NCBI GenBank assembly: GCA_944472155.2
Contig: OX235274.1
Location: forward strand, 33,664,052 to 33,728,051
Source: Trichobilharzia szidati
Lineage: Eukaryota; Platyhelminthes; Trematoda; Strigeidida; Schistosomatidae
Reading direction: 5' to 3'
DNA: 64,000 nucleotides
In this document: in pieces, positions 1-11,004 of the stretch
How the letters are laid out: each line of letters opens with the position of its first letter
Numbering within the stretch: the first letter of the stretch is position 1
The notes under the pieces: model-generated
Told to the model about the DNA's origin: nothing
The model's database searches: none
What the model saw: the letters and a program-made list of their open reading frames with translations, nothing else
Translations under genes and position numbers: made by a program

Positions 1-1
1 T

Positions 2-1463
2 ATATACATCATTGTGGGCCTTCTAGCATTTCTCTTCTTAACTGCCCTAGCTACAATTGTATTATTGGCTTGTCGAGCTCGTGGAATGTTTGGTGGAACA
101 TTGGATGGTAGTCGACGATCTGTAAAATCTCCAGGTTCCTATTGGCCTAATGGTAATCATCAACAAACAAAACCGACAAGTCGATCTTCAGATCCTCGTC
201 TAAATCGTCTGAATTATTCTGCTGGTGGAAGTTTATCCGGTGTTCCGTTTATAGCTGGTGCTAGTCCGGCGCATCCAGGTGGTCATGCTAGTCATATTGG
301 TACACATCCTAGATATATGTTGTCTACTGGGCATCGTCGTCCTTCGTTAGCTTCATCAGCGTTTGGTTTTCCAGTCGCTATGGATGACAGTGCTACTGCC
401 CTGTTGAATAGTAACTCAGGACATATGCCGTTTTCTTCAGAGAGTGTTAAACTTGGCGGAAATTGTAATACAGGTGCGACATTAGGTGATTACAGTGAGC
501 ATGATGATTCTGTTGCAACGTGCAATTCTGGTGTATTACTTTACCCCACAGCTGTTGGTGATCATCAAATGCCAGTGATGATGATGCTTTCACCCCTTCC
601 TGGAACGCATGGATCAGTCGGTCCTGGTAGTCGGGCCAGTGTAATTGCACGCTATTCACCTGCCTCTTCAGTTATTTTCTATGGTCCAGGTGTACCGTCA
701 GGTTCTGTAACACCTACTAATCAAATTCATTCGCCGCAACCTGGTTTCACTGTTGACCCATCTGGTTCTGGTTATATTCCACAACGTCAATGCTTCACAG
801 GCTCTCAGGTAGCTCTATATCCAACAGGACATCCTGCTTTCTTACCTCATCCTCAGTCTCAACAACACCAACACCACCACCAACAACAACAACTTATTCA
901 AATGGTAAACATGCGTCCAAATTCTGTAGTAGGCTCTGATCGTCTATCTCTCGGTTCAGGTAGTGATCGTTTCTCTGCGCATAGCAGTCAGGTTCTAGTA
1001 CAACCGAACAGTACCTGTGCTATACCCTATCCATGTTGTCCTCAATCTCAAGCTGTAACACCGCAGCTATACTATCATCAGTCATCTGCAGCAGCAGCTG
1101 CAGCAGCTCAACATCATCGATCCTGGACTCCTAACATGTCAAGTAATGGACATATACAGCCTAATTACCTCATAATGAATCAAGCTCATGATGATGCTAA
1201 TTTAGAAGAAGCATGTATGACACTGAGACCACAAAATACCGATCCTACCAAGACTAATGATACTAACAAATCTCAGTCGAATTGTGATGACACGCCTGTA
1301 GTATCATCTGATCAACCAGTTACTACGCACAATAGCAATAATAACAGTGAGACAGTCAAACCTCGACCAGTTCCAGTTAATCTTCAGCATACAACTAGTG
1401 CTTTTGTGCTACAACAGAGACAACACCCGGTTAGACAACAAAATAATAATCATATTTCTCCTG
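2..1463 (+). CDS. Membrane protein, exon with TM helix and start of tail
   Basis: The open frame enters from the window edge, so the start is not here. The ATG/GTG near position 14 lies inside the helix and is not a start. The TM helix covers roughly nt 2-75, followed by CRARGMFGG. The tail has a His/Gln tract (nt ~855-895) and an Ala run encoded by GCA/GCT repeats (nt ~1087-1108). The exon ends at 1463 before GTAAGTAAG, in phase 1. Confidence 0.75.
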
Positions 1464-4400
1464 GTAAGTAAGTAATTAACGCTTAATTTAGGCGAATAAT
1501 ATTTCATAATTCTCCATTTACTGAATGCCTTACTTCCTGATCTGTTGTCTAACTGTCTCTTTTTTGTTTTTATTTCCCTTCCCTTTTTTTTATTTCTAAT
1601 TAAAGCTTTCAATACTTTGCATGCTATGTATCCGTGTTGTATTTCATCAAATGCATGTTGTAAACCATCAGCACTGTCGCATAATAATCATAATAATAAT
1701 GTTTTTCCAATGGTTAATCCATTTGCCCATTCATCATCAAGATATGCGTTGAACAGCTTTCTTCATCCCCGTGTACGTAAACCAACAACACCTGTTATTC
1801 ACAATCCCTTTGCTGGAATCCCATCATTCACATATTCTCATCCATCAGTTCATTTAAACGCCATGCCAATCCCTGAGGATGCCTTACTCCTGAATAAATC
1901 AAATGTTGTTCAAAACTCAGAATCGTTATTTCATCTACCAGACTCCTCCTGTCCTACACTACACGATGATAACTATCCTCCAACTGAACTATCAGCTTGT
2001 TATTGGCCTTCAGCACAAAATATTTCCCTACCGATAAGAGATTCCCTCGGTGGATTACACCAATCATCGTTTGCAGCCGCTACTTCAGGATTATTGATGA
2101 AAAGACAATCAATGCTGGCTGCCAGCTCATCATCACGTGGAATAATGCATCATCGACCTCCGGTTGATGATGATAAAGCATTTCGTCGAACACTTCAATC
2201 TCGTGAAATTTTAAAGGCTGCTAGTGGTGGAACAGGCGGTCTACTACCGCCTCCTCCAGCATCTCGACCGCATTCAGCGCATTTATTAGGCTTAAAGATT
2301 ATTACAACCGGTAAATTGACCAATGTTGCTGGTGGGGGGAATACTTCAAATCCGAAATATTCAGGTTTGTTAACAATTTTGAAAATATGAGTTCCACTCT
2401 GTTGCTGTGCCAGCTAAAGGTTGTTGTTTCTGTGTGTGTTGTGTGTGCTTAAATGTGTTACCATTCGCATGTGATGCTTGTTATATATAAATCTGTTTTT
2501 TAGTCCAGGTTTTCCTTCCTATTTCGGCATTTCACTATCGTGTGTATTTAATAAATTGTTTTGTTTTTTTTCTATTTCAAAATCTTCTCTTTAAGATGAT
2601 GCTCAACCGAATTGTAAAGTTCGAAACAGTGCTGTAGGCGAAACTAATAATGGCTGCTGTATGAATGTGACATGGGCTAATGACAACAATTCATCTCGCA
2701 ATCATAATATACAGAATAATACTACTACTATAAAGGATGAATCGAATGTTGTTGTAGCGTCATCAACTACTGGCAAGTCTAACACTACACAAAACACCAC
2801 AAATGCTACAAATGGTAATAGTAATAATGGTAATAACAATCATAACAATAATGTTGTTATTCAAAATCGAATATCGAATAATAAATTAGATTGGTTTGGA
2901 AATGACAATTCAAATTATCATCCACTTTTACAAAATAATAATAATAATAATACTTCCAATTCATATGAATTAAATGGAAATCATAAAGACTGTCAGGTAG
3001 GTAATTACTTTAAGATTATTTATAAGTATACTTGAGAATTTTGAGATATATATATATATATGTATATAACAATGAGTTTTTCGTCGCATACTTTGACTTA
3101 TGATTTTGTAAGTATCTTCTATGACTTTTCTTTTTTTTTTAAAAAACTGCATTTTGTCTTTCATATTTATAGGATTTGGATGAATTTGAATTGTTACAGA
3201 GAGAGAGAGAGACAGAGAGAAATGATTGAAAATCAGTAGGGAGTACTGGACAGCTGTTTCGTCCTATTTTGGGTCTCTTCAGAAGTGCGCGCACCCACGA
3301 CCTCACTGCTAGGCATCGAACCTGGGAACTTCAGGTTATGAAACCAAGCTCATTCGTTGACTGTTCACTCACTTCGGCTAGGATTCTAACTTTCTCAGTT
3401 CGTGGTATAGCGTTACCCTCACAAATGTCTTTGATGAGCATTCACTTTGCACTTACATGTTGTAGCACCTAGCGGTTATGATCTCATCTTAAAGTATATA
3501 TGTTCGAGGGATCATACTGCTGCCGAGTTAGACACATCGTCATCAAATCATCTTGTAAGTCAATCAAGTACTGATTGAATAACATAGAATAATTTTTATC
3601 TATTAGATGGTTGGAGGCAATCAGCCACAGGAAGCCTTGCTTGACCTAGGTTTCATGCTAGTCAGCACTCGTCATCGAGGCGTAACTGCAACCTTGAAGG
3701 GACTCATGTCCCTTCTGAGATTCGAACCTGTATCACCAAGTGCCGCAGTCAGAGACGTTACTACTGAGCTATTCGAGCTCGCGATTGACCTGCTGTAGGA
3801 CTTTAGTGGGTACTTTGATTGGACACTAGTAACTAGTGTGATGTGTCTAGTCCTCTCTTTGGTGCAGACTGAATTCTATCAGTCAGGTTTGCAATGTGGC
3901 CACCATTCTAGGTAGCTCGCCATCACGGTGCACATTGATTTGATGATATTAGATGGTTGGAGACGATTGGCAGGAAGCCTTGCTTGACCTAAGTTTCGTG
4001 TTAGTTGGCACTCGTCGGTCTGCACCAAAGAAATGACTAGACACATCACACTAGTTACTAGTGTCCAGTCAAAATGTTTATCTTTATTAGATAAATGTGA
4101 TGTTTGTTGAAGCAATAGGTTTCATTAGGTAGGTGTATGTAGTGTGTTTATAATTCATTTTTAACACAGCTATTGTCAAAATTGACGCACTGATTGAGTT
4201 CCAACGTAGAACTCTGTACAGAAGTACAGCAGTTCCAGTTGTCACACTACTTATAACACACAAACATGAAGAAAAGAGGGAAAAAGAGAATCAAAGGAAC
4301 TATAATGAGCAGAAGTGTGCGGGAGAAAGAATAATTAGATGGGGGGAAACATGAAAACCCAATGGATCTGGGGGATTACAAAGATTGAATGCATCTTTGC

Positions 4401-6786
4401 CATTGCGAACGCCTTTTTGAGTTATATCACCGATGTTCACCAGCCATTGGTTGTTAGTATCCCGAGGATTTCGACCAGACAGTCCACACCTTGGTACGCG
4501 GCTGGTACATGTCAAGGACTTCACGGATTGATGGTGCGTTTCGATCTGACCAACCCATAAACGAAATGCATAATTTGCAAATTACTTCGGAATTTACACA
4601 GTTCGAGGTAATTATTTCACCACAGTTTCATGTAGCAACCGAAATTATTTAGATCCTAATATGTGATTTGCTTGATATCACAAACGGTACTTTTATTGGA
4701 CACTAGTAACTAGTGTGATGTGTCTAGTTCTTTGTTTGGTCCAAACTGAATTCTGTCAGTCAGGTTTGTAATGTGGCCACCATTCTAGGTAGCTCGCCAT
4801 CGCGGTGCACATTGATTTGTTCTGAGAAACGGACGTGAGTTCCTTCAAGGTTGCAGATACGCCTTGCTGACTGGTGAGTGCCAACTAGTACGAATCCCAG
4901 GTCATACAAGGCTTCCTTTGGCCGATTGCCTTCAACCATCTTCTTTTTCTTTACTCTTTTACGTTCCCAGTGAAACATAGGGCTTCAAGCTAGAGGCTCA
5001 AAGTTTCGGTAGCAGTGGTGTTTACTTTTACGGGATGGGGTTGCTAGCCTCATGCCCAACCTTCCCTCTTTGCCAGTTCTATTACTGGCTTAGCGAAGTG
5101 AAGGAGTGCGTCGGTGGCCGGGGATCGAACCCCGGACCATGTGCATGGTCGGCGGGCGTCATAACCGCTGTGCCACCGACGCCTTCAACCATCTAATTGC
5201 CTCTAACTTGTAAACTGCGAACTAATTTGCAAATTATGAATTTCACTTAGGGTATCACCATTTCGGCTGTTTTTGAGTTGATTCAAACCAGGTAACACTA
5301 CTGATGAGCTCGGCCTCAAACGAGCGAAACGGACTTCCGGTGTTTATATGACTTCGATCTGGTTGGCAAGCACTACTGATTGATATAAGTGCTATCCAAC
5401 TACTCATCTCAACCAACCTGTTTTCTAATTCAATCCCATTTCAGCCAACATTACTTATCGGAGAAGGTCGTAGATCGACATGCGTAACACGTGTGTGTGT
5501 GTCCTAGCCATTTCAATCGATGTAGCTTGACACCGTCATCGATTGACTCGCCTGGCCTTACCTAACACTACGCCTAACCACATTTTTACGCACCACTTAA
5601 TACAGGAGATATATCGGAAACATCTATGTTCATAGAGAAGCTAATCTTTTCAAATCTCCTACTTTCAATGACCATATCTCACAGTCATAAAGAATGACTC
5701 TTTCTGTCTGTTTTCGACATAGAACTTTGCACACATGTGCGGCAGTTCAAGTCGCCACACTCCCCACATGTAGCACACAAAGCAAGACAAGAAAGTAGGA
5801 GAAATGCATAATATAGACAGTAAACAGAGGTGTGAGACAAAGGTATAGTAATAACGAATAACAAAACAGTTTCATTGGAAATTATAAGTCAAGATGAGCA
5901 TCTGCGCCGGCCATTGAGAACGATTTTGAGCCATGTCACCAATTGTTTCCAACCATTGGTTTTTACCGTCCCGAGGACTCCAACCAGGAATTCTACACCT
6001 TCCTACGTGGCTTAGACTAACTGTTGTAGATTTCATTGACTGGTGCCATGTTTTAGTTTGACCGCCGCTATCTCTTTTCCAGCCTGACCCTATATCAGCT
6101 AACATTGCCTGTGAGGGAACGTAACACATGTCCTAACCATCTCAGTCGATGTAATTTCACAGCCTCGTCGATTGATTTCCCCTCCTTACCTAGCACTCGA
6201 CGCCTAACCTGAATATTGCTCACCTTATTATACCACTTCACACGGGAGATAGAACGCAGACACCTATGATCAAAGACAGCTAGCCAGCCTTTTCATGTCT
6301 TCCACTCTCAATGGCCAGGTCTCACAGCCATAAAGGAGGACAGAACGGACTGTTGAGCAGTACACACACCCTTTGGTCGATAGCCAGCTGGATATCACGT
6401 CTACGCCAGAGACGGCGTAAACTGGCATATGCGAAACTAGCCCTCTGTATCCGTGCTGAGATTTCGTCAGAGATCAACCAGTGAAATATGAAATTAAACA
6501 ATAATCTTTAGATAGCTCTCACTGTTTTTATTTCTTATTATTGTCGTAATAATACTCATCTGTGTATCTTCTTTTTCTTTCAGAATGTTTCATCAGAGAC
6601 GACACCACAACAACAACAACACCACCACCAGTAGTAGCAGTCGCACAAAAGTCGCCAGCACCACTGACAAATGGACTGTCAACAGCAACAGCAACACCAA
6701 CTCCACATGTTAAACAATTATCCTCTTCTGTAAATAATTCCTGTCATCATGATAGTAAAAGCATTTCAAGCATAGATGATTTATGA
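2..6786 (+). CDS. 3' part of a single-pass membrane protein gene (four exons, partial at 5')
   Basis: Coding exons are <2-1463, 1606-2364, 2596-3000 and 6584-6786. Together they give 2829 bases, exactly 943 codons including the TGA stop at 6784-6786. Every junction is phase 1 and uses GT/AG (donors GTAAGT, GTTTGT, GTAATT). The first ~24 residues in the window (IYIIVGLLAFLFLTALATIV and onward) are a hydrophobic transmembrane helix followed by a basic CRARG stop-transfer. The remaining ~915 residues form a low-complexity tail rich in Ser, Pro, His, Gln and Asn, with no enzyme fold visible. This looks like the cytoplasmic tail of an adhesion-type or signalling receptor whose ectodomain lies upstream of the window. 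I do not recognise the family; no Robo, neogenin or neuroglian tail motif was seen. The C-terminus is SISSIDDL. Confidence 0.75.
1606..2364 (+). CDS. Membrane protein, internal exon of cytoplasmic tail
   Basis: The 142-bp intron ends in a T-rich tract and TTAAAG. The joined codon G+CT gives Ala and the frame stays open for 759 bases. The peptide is low-complexity, with Cys pairs near its start (YPCC, NACC) and a PPPPASRPHSAH stretch near its end. The donor is TTCAG|GTTTGT, phase 1. Confidence 0.7.
2596..3000 (+). CDS. Membrane protein, Asn-rich internal exon
   Basis: The acceptor is CTCTTTAAG after a pyrimidine tract. The exon codes a strongly Asn/Thr-rich segment made of AAT/AAC repeats. 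Two donors lie four bases apart: GT at 2997 (phase 0) and GT at 3001 (phase 1). Only the second, ending the exon at 3000, joins to the long frame of the last exon; the first would stop after 16 codons, at 6632-6634. Confidence 0.65.
3223..3390 (-). mobile_element. SINE-D copy with hammerhead-like core
   Basis: In the minus direction: tRNA-like B-box region (GGTTCGATGCC), then CTGAAGA, a short helix II, GAAAC, AGCTGT and CCAGTACTCCC. Same order as the copies near 11.1, 34.8, 35.7, 53.6, 56, 59 and 63.9 kb. Confidence 0.6.
3600..4075 (-). mobile_element. SINE-E repeat (tRNA-like head, with flanking half-repeat)
   Basis: Minus strand carries AATAGCTCAGTAG (A-box-like) and GGTTCGAATCTC (B-box), typical of a tRNA-derived SINE. 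A second part (3820-4075) contains ACACTAGTAACTAGTGT and, in inverted form, the same sequence near 4046-4066. Similar units lie at 4.7, 44.3, 53.9 and 56.9 kb. Confidence 0.6.
4185..4560 (-). mobile_element. RTE LINE family 1, old 3' fragment
   Basis: Diverged copy of the 3' untranslated part seen at 5.7, 29 and 31 kb (tracts rich in AGAGAAAAAG, then CACCGATGTT and CCCGAGGATTTCGACCAG on the + strand). No open frame. Confidence 0.5.
4690..5205 (-). mobile_element. SINE-E repeat split by a SINE-A insertion
   Basis: Contains GACACTAGTAACTAGTGTG and the cctt/GCCGATTGCC end of SINE-E. It is interrupted at 4942-5183 by a SINE-A and resumes with CAACCATCTAATTGCC. Confidence 0.6.
4942..5183 (-). mobile_element. 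SINE-A, full-length, with 11-bp target duplication
   Basis: In the minus direction: tRNA-like head GCGTCGGTGGCACAGCGGTT, B box GGTTCGATCCCC, then a unique body and a tail ending AGCCCTATGTTTCACTGGGA and an A/T-rich end. TTCAACCATCT is duplicated at 4931-4941 and 5184-5194, showing insertion into SINE-E. Confidence 0.8.
5262..5412 (+). mobile_element. SINE-G repeat with hammerhead-like core
   Basis: CTGATGA, stem GCTCG...CGAGC, GAAACGGACTTC, then CGGTGTTTA, followed by the tail with ACTGATTGATA...CAACTACTCATCTCAAC. Same unit near 12.5 and 56.5 kb. Confidence 0.5.
5700..6480 (-). mobile_element. RTE LINE family 1, 3' fragment
   Basis: Minus strand codes broken pieces of the RTE C-terminal region (RWLGHV-type block, [20 protein letters not shown]) and ends 3' at TGTCTGTTTTCGACATAGAA near 5700. 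It lies in the last intron of the membrane protein gene. Confidence 0.75.
6584..6786 (+). CDS. Membrane protein, terminal exon
   Basis: The acceptor is TTCTTTTTCTTTCAG. Entered in phase 1, the frame reads ECFIRDD, then a Thr tract from ACA/ACC repeats, a Pro/Val/Ala/Ser-rich stretch, and ends SISSIDDL followed by TGA. It is separated from the previous exon by a 3.6-kb intron filled with SINEs and a LINE fragment. Confidence 0.65.
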
Positions 6787-8780
6787 TGCGAGTTGGTAGA
6801 GTGGGGGTAGGGGTGGAATGTCGTCTTCTTCCCCCCACCTTCTTTCCACTTCATTTATGTTTTTCTACTTGATGGTAGTAAGTGGTCTTTTATCACATAT
6901 CATGATGTGATATATCATGAACCGATCAATCAATCAATCGATAAATCAATCAATCACTCAGTCAGTCAGTCAGTCTATAAATAATAATTATTGTTATTAT
7001 CTCTTCAAATCTCACTTGAAACATTTTTTCTCCCGTTTCTGCACAAATAATGATGATCTTGCCTTGTGGGATATCTCTATTGGTTTTTATCTCCCCTCCT
7101 CTCTCCCTCTCTCTATCTTCATATTCCCTCTTGATATTATAATTATGTGTAATGTTGTATAAAAATATGTATATGCAAATTAGATTTGTGTAGAAAAGCA
7201 GCAGTAATAGCAGCAGCAGCGACATTAGGCTTTTTGTGATGATTATAAAGTCAAACACCACTCTACTACATAATACCGTTGTGATGAAGAATAGCGAATG
7301 ATCTCCAGCCTTACTGTATTGAAATTGGTATTGGTAGGTAGGCAGGCAGACAGACAGGTGCGCACAAGTCTAATTTCTCAAGAGAAAAGAAAACAGAAGA
7401 GATTGCGGCGATTAATCATCTCTTCTCCGCCGTCGCCCCCCTCCCCCGCCGCTTTTTTTCCAGTCCTATATAAATAAAATCTACCTCGTCTACATATATA
7501 TGTATAAAGTGTGTGGACTGTTTAATCGCCTCTTTCTCCAGCTCTCATCTATCTCTGCTCTTACTTATCTCCATTTATGTGTGTGTTCATATTCTAATGT
7601 GTGTATCTAAAGTGAGCTACTTATTACATAACTACTACTACTAACATCACTCTCTCTATATTATCACATTAAGAGCTTGTTTTTTTTACTGAGTACTTTC
7701 CTGTTTTGCTCTCTCTCTATCTCTCCCTCCCCCCCTTCCCACTCTCTACAGTGATGATTTATTCTCTTTTATGAAGATCTCAGACACACACACACACACA
7801 AATAGGCCAAAAAATTAGCACGCCTCTCTGGCATACCTAACTTTCATCAGTTGTCTCATATTATTATTATTATTATACTATTACAAAAACCAATATTATA
7901 ATTAATTATCCTTTAGGCTTTCTGTATTTACTTACTTATAAATATATACATATATATATTTCTGCAGAAAAAATGTTTTGTATTGATCAATTGTGTATAA
8001 TCAGTGTGAGTAGCACTCAGTTTCTACTGATATGATTAATAACTTTTATTACTAAATAACTATTATTATTATTACTATTAATTTAATACTATTTACTTGC
8101 TGACAATCATGAATGCACAACCGGTTTCTGTGAATCCATTGTATTCTAAAGTCTCCATTTTACTTTTTTTATTTTATTTATTTTATTTTCCCCGCTGAAA
8201 TGAAACCTACTTTTCTCTGATTTTACCGGGGTTTTTTTTTGTATCCTTTGAATAGAAGATTCTATTTGCTGAAGCTCATTCATATTTTAAGCAAATATAA
8301 ACTGTGTATACATATTCAGTTATATATATATATATATATATATATCGCTTCCATAGATTGCTTCTTTGAAACAATCCTCCCCGTAACCCGTCCCTCCTGT
8401 CTCTTATCTTTTCTCAAAGAACAAGTTTATGTTTCCACCAACAACGAAAAGTGTTCATTTGTGTATTTATTGTTTCTATGTATAAATATTTATAATAATT
8501 GTCATTTTCATTTTCTTTTCAACCATCTGTCTTTGTCTGTTTTTTCTGTGTGTGTGTGCGTTTTTTCCCCTCGTGATAAACGCTAAGTAACACAACACAA
8601 CACTGTGTGTAATTTATAAATGTGTAATTATGTATGTATTGTTTCGATGATCACTGATGAAAGGCTCTTCTTCACAATCATTTCTATGTTTCAGATACCC
8701 ACACACATATACATATATCAATCAGAATAGGTATTATTACTATTATAAAATTATTATTAATATTATCAATAAATATTATT
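6787..8780 (+). other. Probable 3' UTR of the membrane protein gene
   Basis: About 2 kb of AT-rich, simple-repeat-rich sequence with no repeat-family match and no convincing ORF. It contains a TCAA/TCAG tetranucleotide tract (6920-6975), a CA run (~7785-7800) and a TA run (~8322-8345). Candidate polyadenylation hexamers AATAAA occur at 7473-7478 and 8768-8773. The SINE-rich intergenic zone starts just after 8900. Confidence 0.45.
7473..7478 (+). terminator. Candidate poly(A) signal AATAAA
   Basis: Canonical hexamer about 690 bases after the stop codon of the membrane protein gene, followed by T-rich sequence. A second copy at 8768-8773 could serve a longer transcript. Confidence 0.3.
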
Positions 8781-8924
8781 ACTATTGATGCATAATTGTT
8801 TTTTCTATTTGTTTCTCTCACCCTCCCCCTACTCCTCTGGGTAATCTTAAGTTTCTTGCAAGTGTAATGAATGCGCTGAATGGTGACTAGCAATTGAATC
8901 CAATAGGATATGTATTTCCTCCTA

Positions 8925-9070
8925 TTCGGAACTCATCAGCTGGATGTACCTACATTTCTAGTGATGAGTGATGTTGGTTGCTGGGTTCGAGTCTCAGTGG
9001 GAACAGCATCACTCACTTGGAATGCAGGTACATCCAGTTGATGAGTTTCAAATAGGGGAGCAGAAATGCC
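8925..9070. mobile_element. Fold-back SMalpha-like SINE-C pair
   Basis: CTCATCAGCTGGATGTACCT at ~8937 is the inverted copy of AGGTACATCCAGTTGATGAG ending near 9050; between them lies GGTTCGAGTCTCAGTGGGAA, a B-box. The two halves give an inverted repeat of ~45 bp. Confidence 0.55.
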
Positions 9071-9870
9071 GCCAGGAGTGAGTCAACATGTCAAAAGAAG
9101 GCGAACATTTCGATCGAGTATAATCGATCAATAAGGGAAATCAAAATTGAATTAAAAACAACGGATGTGTTGTTTACAGTGCTGAAGTAGATCTACAATG
9201 TCAACTGGTAAATTAGGAAGACAGGGACCGAGGGTGAAGCTTAACATAAATTAACTTTTAAATGACTTCAATTGTTGTGTTTTTTTCGCAGTGCATTTGT
9301 GTGTAAAACTACTGATTAAAATGTTGTACACAAAAACCGCTACATGATCCTAGTCTTCATAAAATTCTTATTATTTTAAAACAAATAGGCGTTCAGCGAA
9401 GAATTTACTTTAAAACAAGCAATAAAGGTTAATAAAGCAGGATTTAATGAATTCATCAAATTTCGGTAGAACTCGTCAGCTGAATACTCTACATACATGG
9501 ATATAATATACTTTTGAAATTACATTGGGAGATATAAGACTGATAAGTAAACAAACTACATTGAATTAGTCATGCAGAAAGACAGGTGCGAATGTTTTCC
9601 AGGTCATGTTCAAATAGATAAGGGGAGAGAGAGTATGGGAGATCAAAATTAAGATAACTTGCATTACGCTTCAATTACATCACTTAGATAAACAATTAGT
9701 CATTAGAGAATATAACAAGAATTGCAAACAGAGTAATATCAATAGTAATAGTTATAATAACAATAATAATAATAGTGTTGAAGTGAGTTAAGATAATCCT
9801 ACTGATAAAGGATAGTTTTAAATGAATCAAGAATAATAATAATAATTAGAGGTAGAAATAATAAGTAAAA
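9070..9870. other. Unclassified intergenic sequence
   Basis: No ORF and no element end recognised. It begins with GTGAGTCAACATG and a segment resembling that following the SINE-C remnant near 51.63 kb, then AT-rich sequence with AATAAT runs. Confidence 0.3.
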
Positions 9871-9874
9871 CATA

Positions 9875-10373
9875 TTACCATGGTAGATTCAGAGTCACGA
9901 CCATCTCCTTTTGTACACAGAGACCTGGTTTATAAACTCGAATTGCACAAGCCTCTGCAATTGCAAGCATCTTCTTGTTTCTTTGTCTGCTGACAATAGT
10001 GAATGACTTGACCGCGTCGATATCATGTCCGTAGTCCACAAGATGTTTTGTTATTGAGGATTTTGGCACTTTGCACTCAGCTGTTTTCAACCATTTTGGC
10101 AAATGCTCCATCATGCGAGTAGACAATCGCCTTTCTGTACGACCTATGTATTTGCTTCCACAAACACACTCAAATTGATATACGCAGTTTGAAGTGTCGA
10201 GGATTGGCGTACTGGTCTTTCCCAGATTGTTGAAGCACTCGCTTAGTGGTGTTAAGGATAACAAGTTTTGCAGCATAATAAGTTCTCTTGATGGCTTTAT
10301 CGAGTCTTCGTTTGACTGCTTCCTGTACATTATCTCCTTTGTTTTCATTCTTAAGCTGTACAGTCGGCAACAA
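9875..10373 (-). pseudogene. Penelope-like element, GIY-YIG endonuclease domain
   Basis: The minus-strand frame of 157 codons reads CVYQFECVCGSKYIGRTERR then LSTRMMEHLPKW, the Cys-containing GIY-YIG (here KYIGRT) nuclease signature of Penelope-like retroelements, with Arg and His/Glu-rich helix after it. It ends VYKPGLCVQKE, a tail shared with copies at 37.8, 39.2 and 58.1 kb. A +1 frame change near 10200 separates the upstream part (AVKRRLDKAIKRTYYAAKL). The RT domain is missing. Confidence 0.8.
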
Positions 10374-10496
10374 AAGGAATGTTTCTAAAGATGTGTCATT
10401 AGAGTTGTAAGTGTTTTAAGATAACAATTATGTAATACAGAAAGTGATAATCGGGTAGAAAGTGAAATAAAATTAAATAAGTAAACCTAATGACAT

Positions 10497-10823
10497 TGTA
10501 ACGACAGAAGACAAGAGCCAGGTAACAGATCGTTTACTCAGAAAATCAACAGATATTTATAGATTTTTATGTACATTATTGTCAGTGGAGAAGCAACGTC
10601 TTCTGACTGGTTGTTTTCTTGCTGAAGGTTATTCCGTGCTGCTTGTGACCGTTTCTTAGAAAGTTAAGGCATATATCTGCGAATCGTATTTGCACACGTT
10701 AAATCTACTGTGATTGGTTGAGGTTAAGCTTTGTTATTGTTTTTCTCATGACCCCAATTTGGGACGTAACATTGCCGTAAATTGGTGTCTACAATTTTTG
10801 GCTTGCATCCAGCTCTCACCACA
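10497..10823. mobile_element. Solo LTR (copy 1)
   Basis: 327 bp beginning TGTAACGAC and ending CTCACCACA (TG...CA), flanked by the 4-bp direct repeat ACAT at 10493-10496 and 10824-10827. A second copy lies at 42562-42885. No internal retrotransposon region follows, so it is a solo LTR. A 4-bp duplication fits Gypsy/BEL-type integrases, but the superfamily cannot be told from the LTR alone. Confidence 0.75.
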
Positions 10824-11004
10824 ACATAATTTAATTGACGGGACTGAGTAGAACTCAGCTAAAATTGAACCAGAGTCAAGTTAAGAGCAGTGATAATAAA
10901 GGATTGAAATGTAATAGGAGGTAAGGAAAAATATTATTACTACTACCGCTGATAATAATAACAATAATAGGTAAGGATGATCGTAGCGCTAATATCGCGA
11001 ATTG

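Noticed and set aside
3173..3235. Extra exon of the membrane protein gene (DLDEFELLQRE...)
   Set aside because: A good acceptor precedes it, but no donor of a suitable phase follows before a GA repeat and a stop; skipping it gives an unbroken reading frame.
5096..5183. tRNA gene (cloverleaf-like GCGTCGGTGGCACAGCGG with GGTTCGATCCCC)
   Set aside because: The same sequence recurs with SINE bodies, target duplications and A-rich tails, so these are SINE heads and not tRNA genes.
7860..8345. CRISPR-like or regulatory array in TTATTA and TATATA runs
   Set aside because: Simple AT repeats in a eukaryotic 3' UTR; no spacers or conserved direct repeats.
9875..10348. Host GIY-YIG endonuclease gene
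   Set aside because: The CVCGSKYIGRTERR block and the frame break near 10200 fit a Penelope-like element, and several broken copies occur in the window.
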